From Simplicispira hankyongi (GTDB taxonomy: Bacteria; Pseudomonadota; Gammaproteobacteria; Burkholderiales; Burkholderiaceae_C), in contig NZ_QXJC01000001.1 in the NCBI RefSeq assembly GCF_003570885.1, positions 1 to 64,000 on the forward strand: DNA of 64,000 nt, in the 5' to 3' direction. Within the stretch, counting starts at the first letter, position 1; each line of letters starts with the position of its first letter. The notes below the pieces were generated by a model. It did no database searches. It saw nothing but the letters and a program-made list of their open reading frames with translations, and had not been told where the DNA came from. The translations under genes and the position numbers were made by a program. This document shows, one piece after another, positions 1 to 8,214 of the stretch.

Positions 1-128
1 ACGAGCTTGGCGCCGGTGGCGGGGTCATGGACGGCGAAGCGGCTGGCGCCGGCGATCCACTCTCCGTTGATGAGGGCGTCGGTCTTGAGGAGGCTGGGGT
101 CTTTGAGGGTGGCGAGGGGCGAGGTCAT
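1..128 (-). CDS. aldehyde dehydrogenase, N-terminal part (semialdehyde dehydrogenase type), cut by window edge
   Basis: Only the first 42 codons are present; the gene runs off the left edge. The reading MTSPLATLKDPSLLKTDALI, followed by NGEWIAGAS and HDPATGA, is the usual N-terminus of the GabD-like branch of NAD(P)+-dependent aldehyde dehydrogenases; the catalytic Cys and Glu lie outside the window. The start is the ATG at 126-128. The gene lies downstream of, and on the same strand as, hydroxyproline-degradation genes. It is therefore probably the alpha-ketoglutarate semialdehyde dehydrogenase that ends that pathway (inference). Succinate semialdehyde dehydrogenase is the main alternative, because both enzymes share this N-terminal pattern. 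Confidence 0.75.
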   Translation of the reverse strand, partial: MTSPLATLKDPSLLKTDALINGEWIAGASRFAVHDPATGAKL

Positions 129-227
129 GGGGGTTTCACTCCGGGGAAAAATGCAAACGGTAAAGACAAAGAGCGCAGGCGGGTGTCACGCAGGCGGTCT
201 TTGCCAAGAGGGTAGAAGTTCTGAATG

Positions 228-280
228 AATTTTGGTTCTAGCGCTTGACTGGAAAGCGCTGATAGCTATCAAAAATATAG
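228..280. repeat. palindromic intergenic repeat, copy 1
   Basis: An imperfect palindrome built on CTAGCGCTT ... AAAGCGCTGATAGCTATC, with an AT-rich end. It lies between the regulator gene and the aldehyde dehydrogenase start. It belongs to the same family as the copies near 10929, 21391, 30447, 37562, 54700 and 58094. No gene lies in 129-310. Confidence 0.75.
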
Positions 281-310
281 CTTTCTGTGGCGTGAAAACG
301 CGGTGTACGG

Positions 311-991
311 TCATTGATCAATGATGCGCCGGGCAAAGTGTTCCAAGTAGTCCATCAACTGGTTGGCCCCGTCCATGGCGTGGGCTTCGTTCCCGGTGGC
401 AATGCCTTGTGCCAGGTGCATGTGGGCACGCGCGCCTTCGGCCACATCGCCCTCGTGCTGGTAGGCGTACCAGAAGCGGCGGCATTGCACGATGAGCGGG
501 GCCACGCACTTCACGGCGGAATGGTTCTGGCTGGCCTGGTGTACGACGATGTCGAGCTGGTGGTCGGCCAGCATGTAGTCGTCCAGGTCGCCGCGCTCGG
601 CAGCCTGCACCATGGCCTCGCCGCAGCGCAGGATGGCAGCGCGCTGGGGTGCGGTGGCGCGGCGGGCTGCGCAGGAGGCGATCAGGCGTTCGAGCGCGCG
701 GCGTGTCTGGATCACATCCAGATGGTCGGCCAAGTCGATGTTGGATACCTGTAGCCCTCGGCGTGGCAACTGCACGATCAGCCCGATAGACACCATGCGC
801 AAGAGCGCCTCGCGCACTGGTGTGCGGCCCAGGCCGGTGTGTTCGGTGATGTCGGCTTCCACCACCGGGCTGCCGGGTTGAAGCGCGAGCGTGGAGATCA
901 TTGCTTCGATGGTGTCGTAGGCCACGTCGGCGGCACGCCGTTTGGGCAGCAGGGCGCTTGGGATCGATGTGGGCATGTCGGCGATGTTCAT
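311..991 (-). CDS. GntR family transcriptional regulator (FadR/FCD subfamily)
   Basis: This 226-residue protein has an N-terminal winged helix (about residues 18-85), with the GntR signature in VVEADITEHTGLGRTPVREA and RRGLQVS. A helical FCD-type ligand domain follows (about 95-220), with the usual D, H and H metal-ligand pattern suggested by the ADHQLDIVVHQAS region. FCD-domain GntR proteins usually repress catabolic operons and release DNA on binding a carboxylate. The ATG overlaps the stop of the upstream reductase gene by 4 bp (ATGA), so it is translated with the operon. It probably controls the operon through the palindromic region at 8023-8062 (inference). Confidence 0.85.
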   Translation of the reverse strand: MNIADMPTSIPSALLPKRRAADVAYDTIEAMISTLALQPGSPVVEADITEHTGLGRTPVREALLRMVSIGLIVQLPRRGLQVSNIDLADHLDVIQTRRALERLIASCAARRATAPQRAAILRCGEAMVQAAERGDLDDYMLADHQLDIVVHQASQNHSAVKCVAPLIVQCRRFWYAYQHEGDVAEGARAHMHLAQGIATGNEAHAMDGANQLMDYLEHFARRIIDQ

Positions 992-2049
992 CGTGGTGTT
1001 CCCTGGTCGGATGGTAGGTCTGCCAAGGCCATGATGTCATGCCACAGCTCAACCGGGACTGCTATGCCCTGGCGTGCACTGGCCTCCCGGGCGGCAAAGC
1101 GCCGCTGCGAAGGCAGGCGCGCGCCCTGCGCGGTGATGGAATCCAGCAGCTGTTCCGCGCGCGCCGTTTGCGTCGCCTGATCCCCGTCGGCAAAGGCGGC
1201 GGGATCGAAGGCCAGCACCAGTTCCCCGTGGCACGGCGCCACGCCGGCGCCGTCGTCAAACGTGAGCGACTCGCGGCTGGTCCAGTCGCCAATCAGGGCG
1301 CCCGCCATCAGCTCCACCATGGTGGACAGCGCCGATCCCTTGTGCCCGCCAAAGGCGAGCATCGCCCCGCGCGCCACGGCGACAGGGTCGGTGCTGGGCT
1401 CGCCGTCGGCATCCACGCCGCAGCCTTCGGGCAGCGGCTGGCCAGCCCGGCGATGCAGTTCCAGGTCGCCGCGTGCGATGGCGCTGGTGGCAAAGTCGAA
1501 TACGTAGGGATTGGGGCCGGGGCGGGGCCAACCGAAGGCGATGGGGTTGGTGCCAAAAAGCGGTTGGCTACCGCCCGCGGGCGCCACCCAGGCATGGCTG
1601 GGCGTGAGGGCCAGGGCCGCGAGGCCGTGCGCGGTAATGGCTTCGATCTCGGGCCACAGGGCCGAGAAGTGAAAGCAATGGCGAATGACGAGGGCGCCCA
1701 GGCCGTGGCGGCGCGTGGCCTCGACCAACGCCGGCAGGCCGCGCTCGAAGGCGAGCGGTGAAAAGCCGAACTGCGCATCCACCTGGACGATGGGGCTGCC
1801 GGTAGCGCGCACGGTGGGCTCTGCATCGAGCCGTACCTTGCCCGCGCGCACAGCATCGGCACAGGTGATCAGGCGGTACACCCCGTGCGACTGGCAGGCG
1901 TCGCGCTGGCCGGCCACGATGACCTTGGCGATGGCTTGGACATGGGCATCACTCAGGCCCATGCGGGCCAGGGCGCGCTGGACGATGCTTGTCAGTTCCG
2001 CTTCGGGAACCTGCACCATGGCGGGGAAATCGGCGGACGCAGAGGTCAT
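988..2049 (-). CDS. Ldh2/malate dehydrogenase-family NAD(P)H-dependent reductase, likely delta1-pyrroline-2-carboxylate reductase
   Basis: The protein is 353 residues long and belongs to the Ldh_2 (YbiC/YlbC/DpkA) oxidoreductase family. This is supported by SHGVYRL near the N-terminus, the substrate and cofactor segment with LTPSHAWVAPAGG and FGTNPIAF, and FDFATSAIARGDLE. In proline and hydroxyproline operons, members of this family reduce cyclic imines such as delta1-pyrroline-2-carboxylate to L-proline, as known for DpkA/LhpD-type enzymes. A ureidoglycolate- or malate-type substrate cannot be excluded. The ATG at 2047-2049 overlaps the upstream dehydrogenase stop (ATGA), indicating translational coupling. 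Confidence 0.8.
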   Translation of the reverse strand: MTSASADFPAMVQVPEAELTSIVQRALARMGLSDAHVQAIAKVIVAGQRDACQSHGVYRLITCADAVRAGKVRLDAEPTVRATGSPIVQVDAQFGFSPLAFERGLPALVEATRRHGLGALVIRHCFHFSALWPEIEAITAHGLAALALTPSHAWVAPAGGSQPLFGTNPIAFGWPRPGPNPYVFDFATSAIARGDLELHRRAGQPLPEGCGVDADGEPSTDPVAVARGAMLAFGGHKGSALSTMVELMAGALIGDWTSRESLTFDDGAGVAPCHGELVLAFDPAAFADGDQATQTARAEQLLDSITAQGARLPSQRRFAAREASARQGIAVPVELWHDIMALADLPSDQGTPR

Positions 2050-3356
2050 ATCCGAGGAACACTTTCGTGAGTGGGTTCGCTGCCGGCGTCGGCCAGCGTG
2101 GCGATGCGTGCGGGGGAAAGCAGGTGCCGCGCGGGCTGCGGCGCCCAGCCGTACAGCACCTGCGCGGCCGCGCCGCAAATGCGGCCTTGGCAGGCGCCCA
2201 TGCCGCAGCGCGTGTGCAGCTTGGCGTCGATCCAACTGCTGCGTGCTTGCAGCGCGCCGTGTGCCACGTCTTCGCAGCGGCAGACGAACGTGTCGGGCCG
2301 GGGCAGGGCAGCGAGGGCCTCGGCGCGTAGCGGAAAGTGGCGGTGCAGGGCATCGGCAAACGCATTCCAGTGCGCGAGCGGGCGTTGCAGGGCTTGCGCA
2401 GCCTCGGAGTCGCCCGCAGCGGCGTGGCCCGCCATGGCGCCTTGCACCAGCGCACGTTCGCTGCCGCCAAAGCCCGTGCACTCGCCAGCGGCGTAGATGC
2501 CGGGCACGGTGGTCTGCATCAGTGCATCGACCTGCAGGCCGCTACGTTCTCCCAGGGCACAGCCCAGCATTTGCCCCAGATGCGTGTTGGGCACCAGGCC
2601 AAAGCCGCAGGCAATGCGCTCGCACGCCAACTGCTCCACGGTGTTGCCGCGCTGCAGGCGCACGGCTTCCACCTGGGTGCTTCCCAGTGCTTCCAGTACA
2701 TGGGCGTTGGCGCGCAGGCCGGGGTGCAGCAGCGTGGGTGCCTGCCAGGCCTTGGCAGGCCAGCGAACCAGTTGCGCAGCGAAGACGCAGAGGGCAGCCC
2801 AGGACGTCATTTCGGCCACGCGCAGCACCTGCGCGCCGGCCTTGCGCGCCGTGCTCGCTGCCGCCAGCAGCAGCGGGCCGGTGCCTGCAACGACGATGCG
2901 CTGGCCGCGCACATTCAGCCCTGCCTTGATGAGCGCTTGCAGGCCGCCCGCGCCGGTGACGCCGGGCAGCGTCCAGCCGGGGAAGGGCAGCAGCAGTTCG
3001 CGCGCGCCGGTGCACAGGATCAGGCGGCTGGCGTGATGGGTCCAGCCGCGCGTGGCGCTCTCCAGAATCAAGGACGCTGCGTCGCCCGCGCTTGCGCGGT
3101 CGCCCAGGCCCACCACGCGGGTGCCGCTCAGGATCTCGATGTTGGTGTGGCGCGCCAAAGCCTGGCGGTGCTGGCGTGCCAGCGGCGGCAGTTGCACGTC
3201 CGGGCCATCGCGCCAGATCTGCCCGCCGGGTGCGGGGTTGTCGTCCACGACGGCGATGCGCATGCCGCTCGGCGCCGCCGCCAGCGCCGCCGCCATGCCG
3301 GCCGGGCCAGCGCCAACGATGAGCAGGTCGCAGCGTGTGGGTGTTGTCATGGTCAT
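2046..3356 (-). CDS. FAD/NAD(P)-binding subunit of heteromeric D-hydroxyproline dehydrogenase (HcnB-like)
   Basis: This 436-residue flavoprotein has an N-terminal FAD dinucleotide motif, DLLIVGAGPAGMAAALAAA, and a second nucleotide motif around IVVAGTGPLLLAAASTA. A C-terminal cysteine cluster (FVCRCEDVAHG and CGMGACQGRICG) matches a BFD-like [2Fe-2S] domain. Such proteins form complexes with a small ferredoxin-like subunit and a DAO-family subunit, known for HcnABC, opine oxidase and D-hydroxyproline dehydrogenase. Both partners are encoded immediately upstream. The start at 3356 was chosen because its ATG overlaps the upstream stop by 4 bp; an ATG two codons later (3350) is possible. An epimerase upstream supports D-hydroxyproline as substrate. 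Confidence 0.85.
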   Translation of the reverse strand: MTMTTPTRCDLLIVGAGPAGMAAALAAAPSGMRIAVVDDNPAPGGQIWRDGPDVQLPPLARQHRQALARHTNIEILSGTRVVGLGDRASAGDAASLILESATRGWTHHASRLILCTGARELLLPFPGWTLPGVTGAGGLQALIKAGLNVRGQRIVVAGTGPLLLAAASTARKAGAQVLRVAEMTSWAALCVFAAQLVRWPAKAWQAPTLLHPGLRANAHVLEALGSTQVEAVRLQRGNTVEQLACERIACGFGLVPNTHLGQMLGCALGERSGLQVDALMQTTVPGIYAAGECTGFGGSERALVQGAMAGHAAAGDSEAAQALQRPLAHWNAFADALHRHFPLRAEALAALPRPDTFVCRCEDVAHGALQARSSWIDAKLHTRCGMGACQGRICGAAAQVLYGWAPQPARHLLSPARIATLADAGSEPTHESVPRI

Positions 3357-3634
3357 GCGGCACCTGCGGGTTGTGAGGAGCTGGTGGTGATGTGCATGCC
3401 GTCCTCGCAGACCGTCTGGCACGCCAGGCGCTCGCGGCCGTTGATGAGCACGCGGCATTCGTGGCACACGCCCATGCCACACAGCGGCGCACGCCATTGA
3501 CCGCTGACGGACAGGCGCGTGCAGCCCGGTGGTTGCTGCGCGAGGGCGGCGGCCACGCTGCTGCCTGCGGGCACGCGCACAAGCACACGCGCCGCACCCA
3601 CCTGCACTTCGACCATCGCTGCGGTGTTTTTCAT
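3353..3634 (-). CDS. [2Fe-2S] ferredoxin-like small subunit of D-hydroxyproline dehydrogenase (HcnA-like)
   Basis: A 93-residue protein with a plant-type ferredoxin cysteine pattern: CGMGVCHECRVLINGRERLA followed by CQTVC. It lacks the rest of a longer molybdenum-enzyme small subunit, and its length fits HcnA/opine-oxidase gamma subunits. It probably passes electrons between the two flavin subunits encoded on either side. Its start overlaps the upstream DAO-like gene by 4 bp, and its stop overlaps the next gene by 4 bp, so the three subunits are translated as a unit. Confidence 0.85.
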   Translation of the reverse strand: MKNTAAMVEVQVGAARVLVRVPAGSSVAAALAQQPPGCTRLSVSGQWRAPLCGMGVCHECRVLINGRERLACQTVCEDGMHITTSSSQPAGAA

Positions 3635-4749
3635 GCGGCGCACTCCTGCACAAACCGGGTGGCTGCGTAGGGCGCCGGGTCTATGGGCGCCGCCATGCCC
3701 AGCATGCTCGATGCCATCAAACTGGCCGTGGCGGGGGCCGTGGTCACGCCCAGGCCTTCGTGTCCTACCGCCAGCCACAGGTGCTCGCGCTCTGGGTGCC
3801 GGCCGATGATGGGCAAGCCGTCCGGCGTGGCGGCGCGAAAACCCGTCCAGGTGCGGATCGCGTTGCGCTCGGCCAGCGACGGCACATACTCGATAGCGCG
3901 CCGCAGCATGCGTGCCAGCACGGCGTTGTCGACGGCCGGCTCCAGCGTGTCGAACTGGCGCGATGATCCCAGCAGCCACTGGCCCGTGGGGCGGGGCTGC
4001 AGGTTGAAGGCGACGGAGGTGCCCTCGGTCTGGTGGGCGTTCTTGACGTAACCCAGCTCGACGAGCTGGTGGCGCACGGTGGCGCTGCCCCGGTCGGTAA
4101 TCGCCAGGTGCCCTTTCTTGGGGCGTATGGGCAGCTCGGGGCAAAACTGCGTGGCGTGGATGCCGGCTGCCAGCAGCACGGCACCGCCTTCCCTGATGCT
4201 GCCGCCCGCGCAGTGCACGCGACGGCCTTCAATGCGGCTGGCGCGCAGATTTTCGACCTGGATAGGGATCGAGGCATGGCCCAGCAGCCATTCGGCAGCG
4301 TTGGGCGCGTAGACCATGCTGTCGCCGCCCACGCGCAGCGCGCCGTGCAGGCCGGGGCGCAGCACGGGCTCCAGCGCGGCCAATTCGCGGGCACTGAGCA
4401 GTTCGCAGGCAATGCTATGGGCCTGCAGGCGTGCGCGCTTGTGTTCGGCCTCTTGCATTTCCTCTGCATCGGCCGCGACCCACAGGGTGCCGCATTGTGT
4501 GAAAGCAGTGCTTGGCGCCTCGGCCGCCATGCGCGGCGCCCAGGTGTGCCACTGGGCGAGCGAGGCCTGGCTGAGCGCCAGTTCGGCCGGGTTGTCGTCC
4601 ATCACCACCAGGTGGCCCATGCCGGCGTTGGTGGCGCCGCCCAGGCGCGCGTCGAGCACCAGCACGCGCTGGCCCGCATTGGCCAGGGCATGGGCGCAGG
4701 CCGCGCCGACCATGCCGGCGCCGATGACGATCACGTCGTAAGTGGTCAT
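3631..4749 (-). CDS. FAD-dependent amine/D-amino acid dehydrogenase subunit (DAO family, HcnC-like)
   Basis: A 372-residue DAO-family protein. It begins with the FAD motif YDVIVIGAGMVGAACAHALA and ends with the family's second FAD contact (TGFRAATPDGLPIIG, then VGHEGLGVTTAPATA). This is the catalytic subunit type that oxidises D-hydroxyproline to 1-pyrroline-4-hydroxy-2-carboxylate in heteromeric dehydrogenases. The substrate is inferred from the adjacent epimerase gene, whose stop lies 7 bp from this ATG. The start at 4749 is the only ATG placed directly before the flavin motif. Confidence 0.85.
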   Translation of the reverse strand: MTTYDVIVIGAGMVGAACAHALANAGQRVLVLDARLGGATNAGMGHLVVMDDNPAELALSQASLAQWHTWAPRMAAEAPSTAFTQCGTLWVAADAEEMQEAEHKRARLQAHSIACELLSARELAALEPVLRPGLHGALRVGGDSMVYAPNAAEWLLGHASIPIQVENLRASRIEGRRVHCAGGSIREGGAVLLAAGIHATQFCPELPIRPKKGHLAITDRGSATVRHQLVELGYVKNAHQTEGTSVAFNLQPRPTGQWLLGSSRQFDTLEPAVDNAVLARMLRRAIEYVPSLAERNAIRTWTGFRAATPDGLPIIGRHPEREHLWLAVGHEGLGVTTAPATASLMASSMLGMAAPIDPAPYAATRFVQECAA

Positions 4750-4756
4750 GCGGGCT

Positions 4757-5689
4757 TTAGAGCTGAATGCCCCAGCCAAACGGGTCGTCCCGCTCGATCA
4801 GCAGCGTGGCCTCGGCGCTCATGAAGGCGCGGCCGCGCAGCGTGGGGATGAGCTGGTCGCCCTCCATGGCATAGCTGGCTTCGAACTGGCTGCCGATGAT
4901 GCTGGCCTGGCGCCACACCTGGCCGGGCTGCAGCTTGCCGTCAGCGGCCAGGCAGGCAAGCTTGGCGCTGGTGCCGGTGCCACAGGGTGAGCGGTCGTAG
5001 GCGCCGCCGGGGCAGAGCACGAAGTTGCGGCTGTCGGCCTCTGCGTCGTCGGCGAACAGCTCGATGTGGTCAATCAGGCCACCGTCGCTGCCGCGCACAC
5101 CTTGCACCTCCAGCGCCTTTTGTACGGCGAGGGCAAAGGTGGTAAGCGCGGCGAGGTTGTTGCTCTCCACGCGCTGCTGGTGCGCCGTGACCAGGAAGAA
5201 CCAGTTGCCGCCCCAGGCCACGTCGCCGGTCACCGGGCCATAGCCCGGCACTTGCAATGTCATATGGTGGTGCAGGCGGCGGGCCGGCACGTTGCGCACG
5301 CTGACCGAGCCGTCGTCGTGCAGCGTGGTCTGCACCGTGCCCACGGGTGTCTCGATGCCGTGCACACCCGGCTGGATGCGGCCCAGATAAGCCAGCGACG
5401 CCACGAGGCCAATGGTGCCGTGCCCGCACATGCCCAAGTAGCCGCTGTTGTTGAAGAACACCACGCCGGCGGCATTGCGCGCATCCACGGGCGGGCACAG
5501 CAGGGCGCCCACGATCACGTCATTGCCACGAGGCTCCAACACGGTGGCGGTGCGCCACTGGTCGTGCTGCGCCGCCAGCAGAGCGCGGCGCTCGGCCATG
5601 CTGCCATTCCCCAGGTCGGGGAAGCCGTCCACCACCAGCCGCGTGGGTTCGCCGCCGGTATGGGAGTCGATGATCTTGATGCGTTGCAT
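4757..5689 (-). CDS. 4-hydroxyproline 2-epimerase (proline racemase family)
   Basis: The 310-residue protein matches the proline racemase/hydroxyproline epimerase family in length. Both catalytic cysteines are visible: Cys88 in MCGHGTIG and Cys236 in [12 protein letters not shown]. Two cysteines mark racemases and epimerases; in trans-3-hydroxyproline dehydratases the first is replaced by Ser or Thr. The N-terminal [11 protein letters not shown] motif is also typical. It interconverts trans-4-hydroxy-L-proline and cis-4-hydroxy-D-proline, supplying the dehydrogenase encoded downstream. The leader of this gene contains an intrinsic terminator, so its expression may depend on read-through from the binding-protein gene or on its own promoter. 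Confidence 0.9.
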   Translation of the reverse strand: MQRIKIIDSHTGGEPTRLVVDGFPDLGNGSMAERRALLAAQHDQWRTATVLEPRGNDVIVGALLCPPVDARNAAGVVFFNNSGYLGMCGHGTIGLVASLAYLGRIQPGVHGIETPVGTVQTTLHDDGSVSVRNVPARRLHHHMTLQVPGYGPVTGDVAWGGNWFFLVTAHQQRVESNNLAALTTFALAVQKALEVQGVRGSDGGLIDHIELFADDAEADSRNFVLCPGGAYDRSPCGTGTSAKLACLAADGKLQPGQVWRQASIIGSQFEASYAMEGDQLIPTLRGRAFMSAEATLLIERDDPFGWGIQL

Positions 5690-5700
5690 GGAAACAATCC

Positions 5701-5731
5701 AAAAAAATGGCCTGCAGATCGTGCAGGCCAT
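5701..5731 (-). terminator. rho-independent terminator after the binding-protein gene
   Basis: A 10-bp perfect stem (ATGGCCTGCA/TGCAGGCCAT, loop GATCG) is followed on the minus strand by six T residues. It sits between the binding-protein gene and the epimerase ATG, only 11 bp before that ATG. A second hairpin, CCCCGTG/CACGGGG, lies at 5736-5752. Partial termination here would make the binding protein more abundant than the enzymes downstream. Confidence 0.8.
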
Positions 5732-5796
5732 GAAACCCCGTGGAGCACGGGGGTTGGAGACGACCGTTTACCTGCAGTATTTTTAACCTGCAGTAT

Positions 5797-6924
5797 TCAA
5801 TAGCTGGCGAGCGGCACGGGCACTGCGTTGCGGAAGGTGCTGACGGTGATGGGGGCCTGCTTCAGATTGCCCTTGGCATCGTACGCGTAGGTTCCCGCAA
5901 CGCCCTTGTAGCTGTTGGCATACATGTATGCACCGACCTTTTGGGGATCAATCGAATCGGCCTTTTCCATGGCGTTGCCGATCAGCATGGTCTGGTCGTA
6001 GTACGAGGCGGCGTAGGCATCAGGATCGCGCTTGAAGTGCGCCTTGTACTTGGCCTTGAAGGCTGCGCCAGCGTCGATTTTGTCCAGCATGGTGCCGCCC
6101 TGGGCGCAGAACACGGTGTCGTTCACGGCATCGCCGCCGAGCTTGCCCACTTCGGGGCTGCACAGCGTGTCGCCGCCGAGCAGCTTGGCTTTCATGCCCA
6201 ACTGCTTCATCTGGCGTGCCATGGGGGCTGCCTGCGGAGCGTAGCCACCGAAGAAGATGGCTTCGGGCTGCTTGGCCTTCAGGTTGGTCAGGATGGCGAG
6301 GAAGTCGGTCGACTTGTCGGTGGTGAATTCCTGGCCGACGATGTTGAGGCCCAGCTTCTTGGCTTCCTTGGAGAATTCGTCGGCAACGCCCTGGCCAAAG
6401 GCCGTGCGGTCGTCGATGACGGCGACGTTCTTCACCTTCATCACGTTGGCGGCGTAGGTGGCCATGTTCGAGCCGATCTGCGTGTCGCTGGCGATGATGC
6501 GGAACAGGTTCTTGTAGCCGTTGTCGGTCACCTTGGGGTTGGTGCCCACGGTGGACACCATGGTGCCGCCCTGGCTGTAGACACGCGATGCCGGAATGGC
6601 CACGCCGGAGCAGTAGGGGCCCATGACGAATTTCACGCCATCGTCGACGAACTTCTGTGCCACGCTGACGCCCGAGCGTGCGTCGCACTGGTCGTCTTCG
6701 GAGTCGAGTTTGAACTCAAGGGTCTTGCCGCCGACCTTGATCTTCTTGGCGTTGAGTTCTTCCACCGCCATGCGCACGCCGTTCTCGTTGTCCTTGCCAG
6801 CAAAGGCGTTGGCGCCAGAGAGCGGACCGCTGTGGCCGATGGTGACGACCTGGGTCTGCGCTTGGGCCGGACCGGCGAAGGCGAGGGCGACGAGGACCGC
6901 GGTACTGGAAATGGCAAATTTCAT
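5797..6924 (-). CDS. periplasmic substrate-binding protein, branched-chain amino acid (LivK) type
   Basis: This 375-residue protein starts with an export signal (MKFAISSTAVLVALAFAGPA, cleavage expected near AQA) and continues as a LivK-type fold (Peripla_BP_6): VVTIGHSGPLSGANAFAGKD, then FVMGPYCSGVAIPAS. An AAGGA-like ribosome site precedes the ATG at 6924; the in-frame upstream start would disrupt the signal peptide. It lies inside the hydroxyproline operon and probably binds hydroxyproline or proline (inference). No permease or ATPase gene of this transporter type is found in the window. Confidence 0.85.
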   Translation of the reverse strand: MKFAISSTAVLVALAFAGPAQAQTQVVTIGHSGPLSGANAFAGKDNENGVRMAVEELNAKKIKVGGKTLEFKLDSEDDQCDARSGVSVAQKFVDDGVKFVMGPYCSGVAIPASRVYSQGGTMVSTVGTNPKVTDNGYKNLFRIIASDTQIGSNMATYAANVMKVKNVAVIDDRTAFGQGVADEFSKEAKKLGLNIVGQEFTTDKSTDFLAILTNLKAKQPEAIFFGGYAPQAAPMARQMKQLGMKAKLLGGDTLCSPEVGKLGGDAVNDTVFCAQGGTMLDKIDAGAAFKAKYKAHFKRDPDAYAASYYDQTMLIGNAMEKADSIDPQKVGAYMYANSYKGVAGTYAYDAKGNLKQAPITVSTFRNAVPVPLASY

Positions 6925-7041
6925 CGGAAATCCTTTCGTTGAGAATCTTTCAGGATACAGACAGTATTCGGTCAACATTCATTTTTAGAGCTTTCATTAG
7001 AAATGCTTTTACTGGTGAAGCGCTGATCACCCCGCCGAGCT

Positions 7042-7956
7042 TCAGGCGATGGACTGGTACTTGGCCGGGCGCGTCTCCAGCGCTCTTTTCACGATGCGTT
7101 CGATGGATGCACGCTCCTCGCCCACCAGGGGCATGCGGGGAAGGCGCATGTGCTCAGTGCCCGTGCCCGCCAGAAGGTCAATCAGCTTGAGGTTTTGCAC
7201 CAGCTTGGCGGATACGTCCAGGTGCAACAGCGGTGTCATCCACTGGTAGAGCTTGAGGGCTTCGCCGTACTGGCCGGCCTTCATCAGGTCGTACAAGGCC
7301 ACGGTTTCACGGGGGAAAGTGCAGCCCACGCCTGCCAGCAAGCCGTCACAGCCCAGCGCCAGACCTTCAAACGCCAGGTCGTCCACGCCCAGGAACAGCT
7401 GGAAGCGGTCGCCCAGCGCCAGACGCAGGTCGGTGATGCGGCGAATGTCGCCACAGCTTTCCTTGATGGCAACGACCCATTCGCAATCGGCCAGCTCGGC
7501 GAAGTGCTCGGGTTTGAGGTCGACGCGGTAAGCGATGGGGTTGTTGTAGACCATGACGGGCTTCTTCGCCGCCTCGGCGATGGCGCGGACGTTGGCGATG
7601 GCTTCGCGCGCATCGGCCACGTAGATGACCGAGGGCATGACCATGTAACCGTCTACACCCAGAGCATTGGCGCCCTGGACAAAACGCAGAGCTTCGCGGG
7701 TGGAGGTTTCCGACACATTGGCCAGCACGGGGATACGGCCCTTGGAAGTTTCTATGGCAATGCGCGTGACTTCGAGCTTTTCTTCCAGCGTCAGCGTGCT
7801 GAACTCGCCCAGCGAGCCGCAGGTGACGAGGCCATGGATGCCGTTGCGGATCTGGAAATCGATGTGGCGGGCCGTGCCTTGCGCATCAATGCTCTCGTCG
7901 GCGTGGAACTTGGTGGTGACGGCGGGGAAGATGCCTTGCCAGCGGGGATTGCTCAT
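7042..7956 (-). CDS. DapA-family 1-pyrroline-4-hydroxy-2-carboxylate deaminase
   Basis: A 304-residue dihydrodipicolinate synthase/N-acetylneuraminate lyase-type barrel. The GSLGEFSTLT motif, YNNPIAYRVDL segment and Schiff-base lysine in VVAIKESCGDIRR are clear. In hydroxyproline operons the DapA paralogue deaminates and dehydrates 1-pyrroline-4-hydroxy-2-carboxylate to alpha-ketoglutarate semialdehyde; the neighbours support that role over lysine biosynthesis. It is the first gene of the operon, next to the divergent promoter region. The ATG at 7954-7956 fits the family N-terminus (WQGIFPAVTTKF). Confidence 0.85.
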   Translation of the reverse strand: MSNPRWQGIFPAVTTKFHADESIDAQGTARHIDFQIRNGIHGLVTCGSLGEFSTLTLEEKLEVTRIAIETSKGRIPVLANVSETSTREALRFVQGANALGVDGYMVMPSVIYVADAREAIANVRAIAEAAKKPVMVYNNPIAYRVDLKPEHFAELADCEWVVAIKESCGDIRRITDLRLALGDRFQLFLGVDDLAFEGLALGCDGLLAGVGCTFPRETVALYDLMKAGQYGEALKLYQWMTPLLHLDVSAKLVQNLKLIDLLAGTGTEHMRLPRMPLVGEERASIERIVKRALETRPAKYQSIA

Positions 7957-8022
7957 GAGGACTCCGGGACTGAAGAATTTGGGGGAGGAAAAACGGCGCT
8001 TGCGTGCGCAGGAGGAAATCAC

Positions 8023-8062
8023 GTATGCATCTAATATATTAGAAAGATATCAAAATGCATAC
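8023..8062 (-). promoter_or_regulatory. probable promoter and operator of the hydroxyproline operon
   Basis: Two nested dyads are visible: a perfect CTAATATATTAG (8031-8042) and outer arms GTATGCAT (8023-8030) and ATGCATAC (8055-8062). On the minus strand TTGTAT and TAATAT lie 17 bp apart, a plausible -35/-10 pair, with the inner dyad overlapping the -10. The GntR protein of the operon is the natural candidate to bind here (inference). This is the most AT-rich stretch between the operon and alaS. Confidence 0.5.
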
Positions 8063-8214
8063 AAGGGTTCTCCCTGGATGGTGGCCGTGTGTGCCGTTGC
8101 CCACCGTGACAGACCGAAAAGTCGGCATCGCCTGGCATCGCTTTAAAATTACGGGTTGTCTCGCCTGCGCGCAGCGCGCGTCGCCCCCTTGATCCTTCCG
8201 CCGAGAACCACCCC

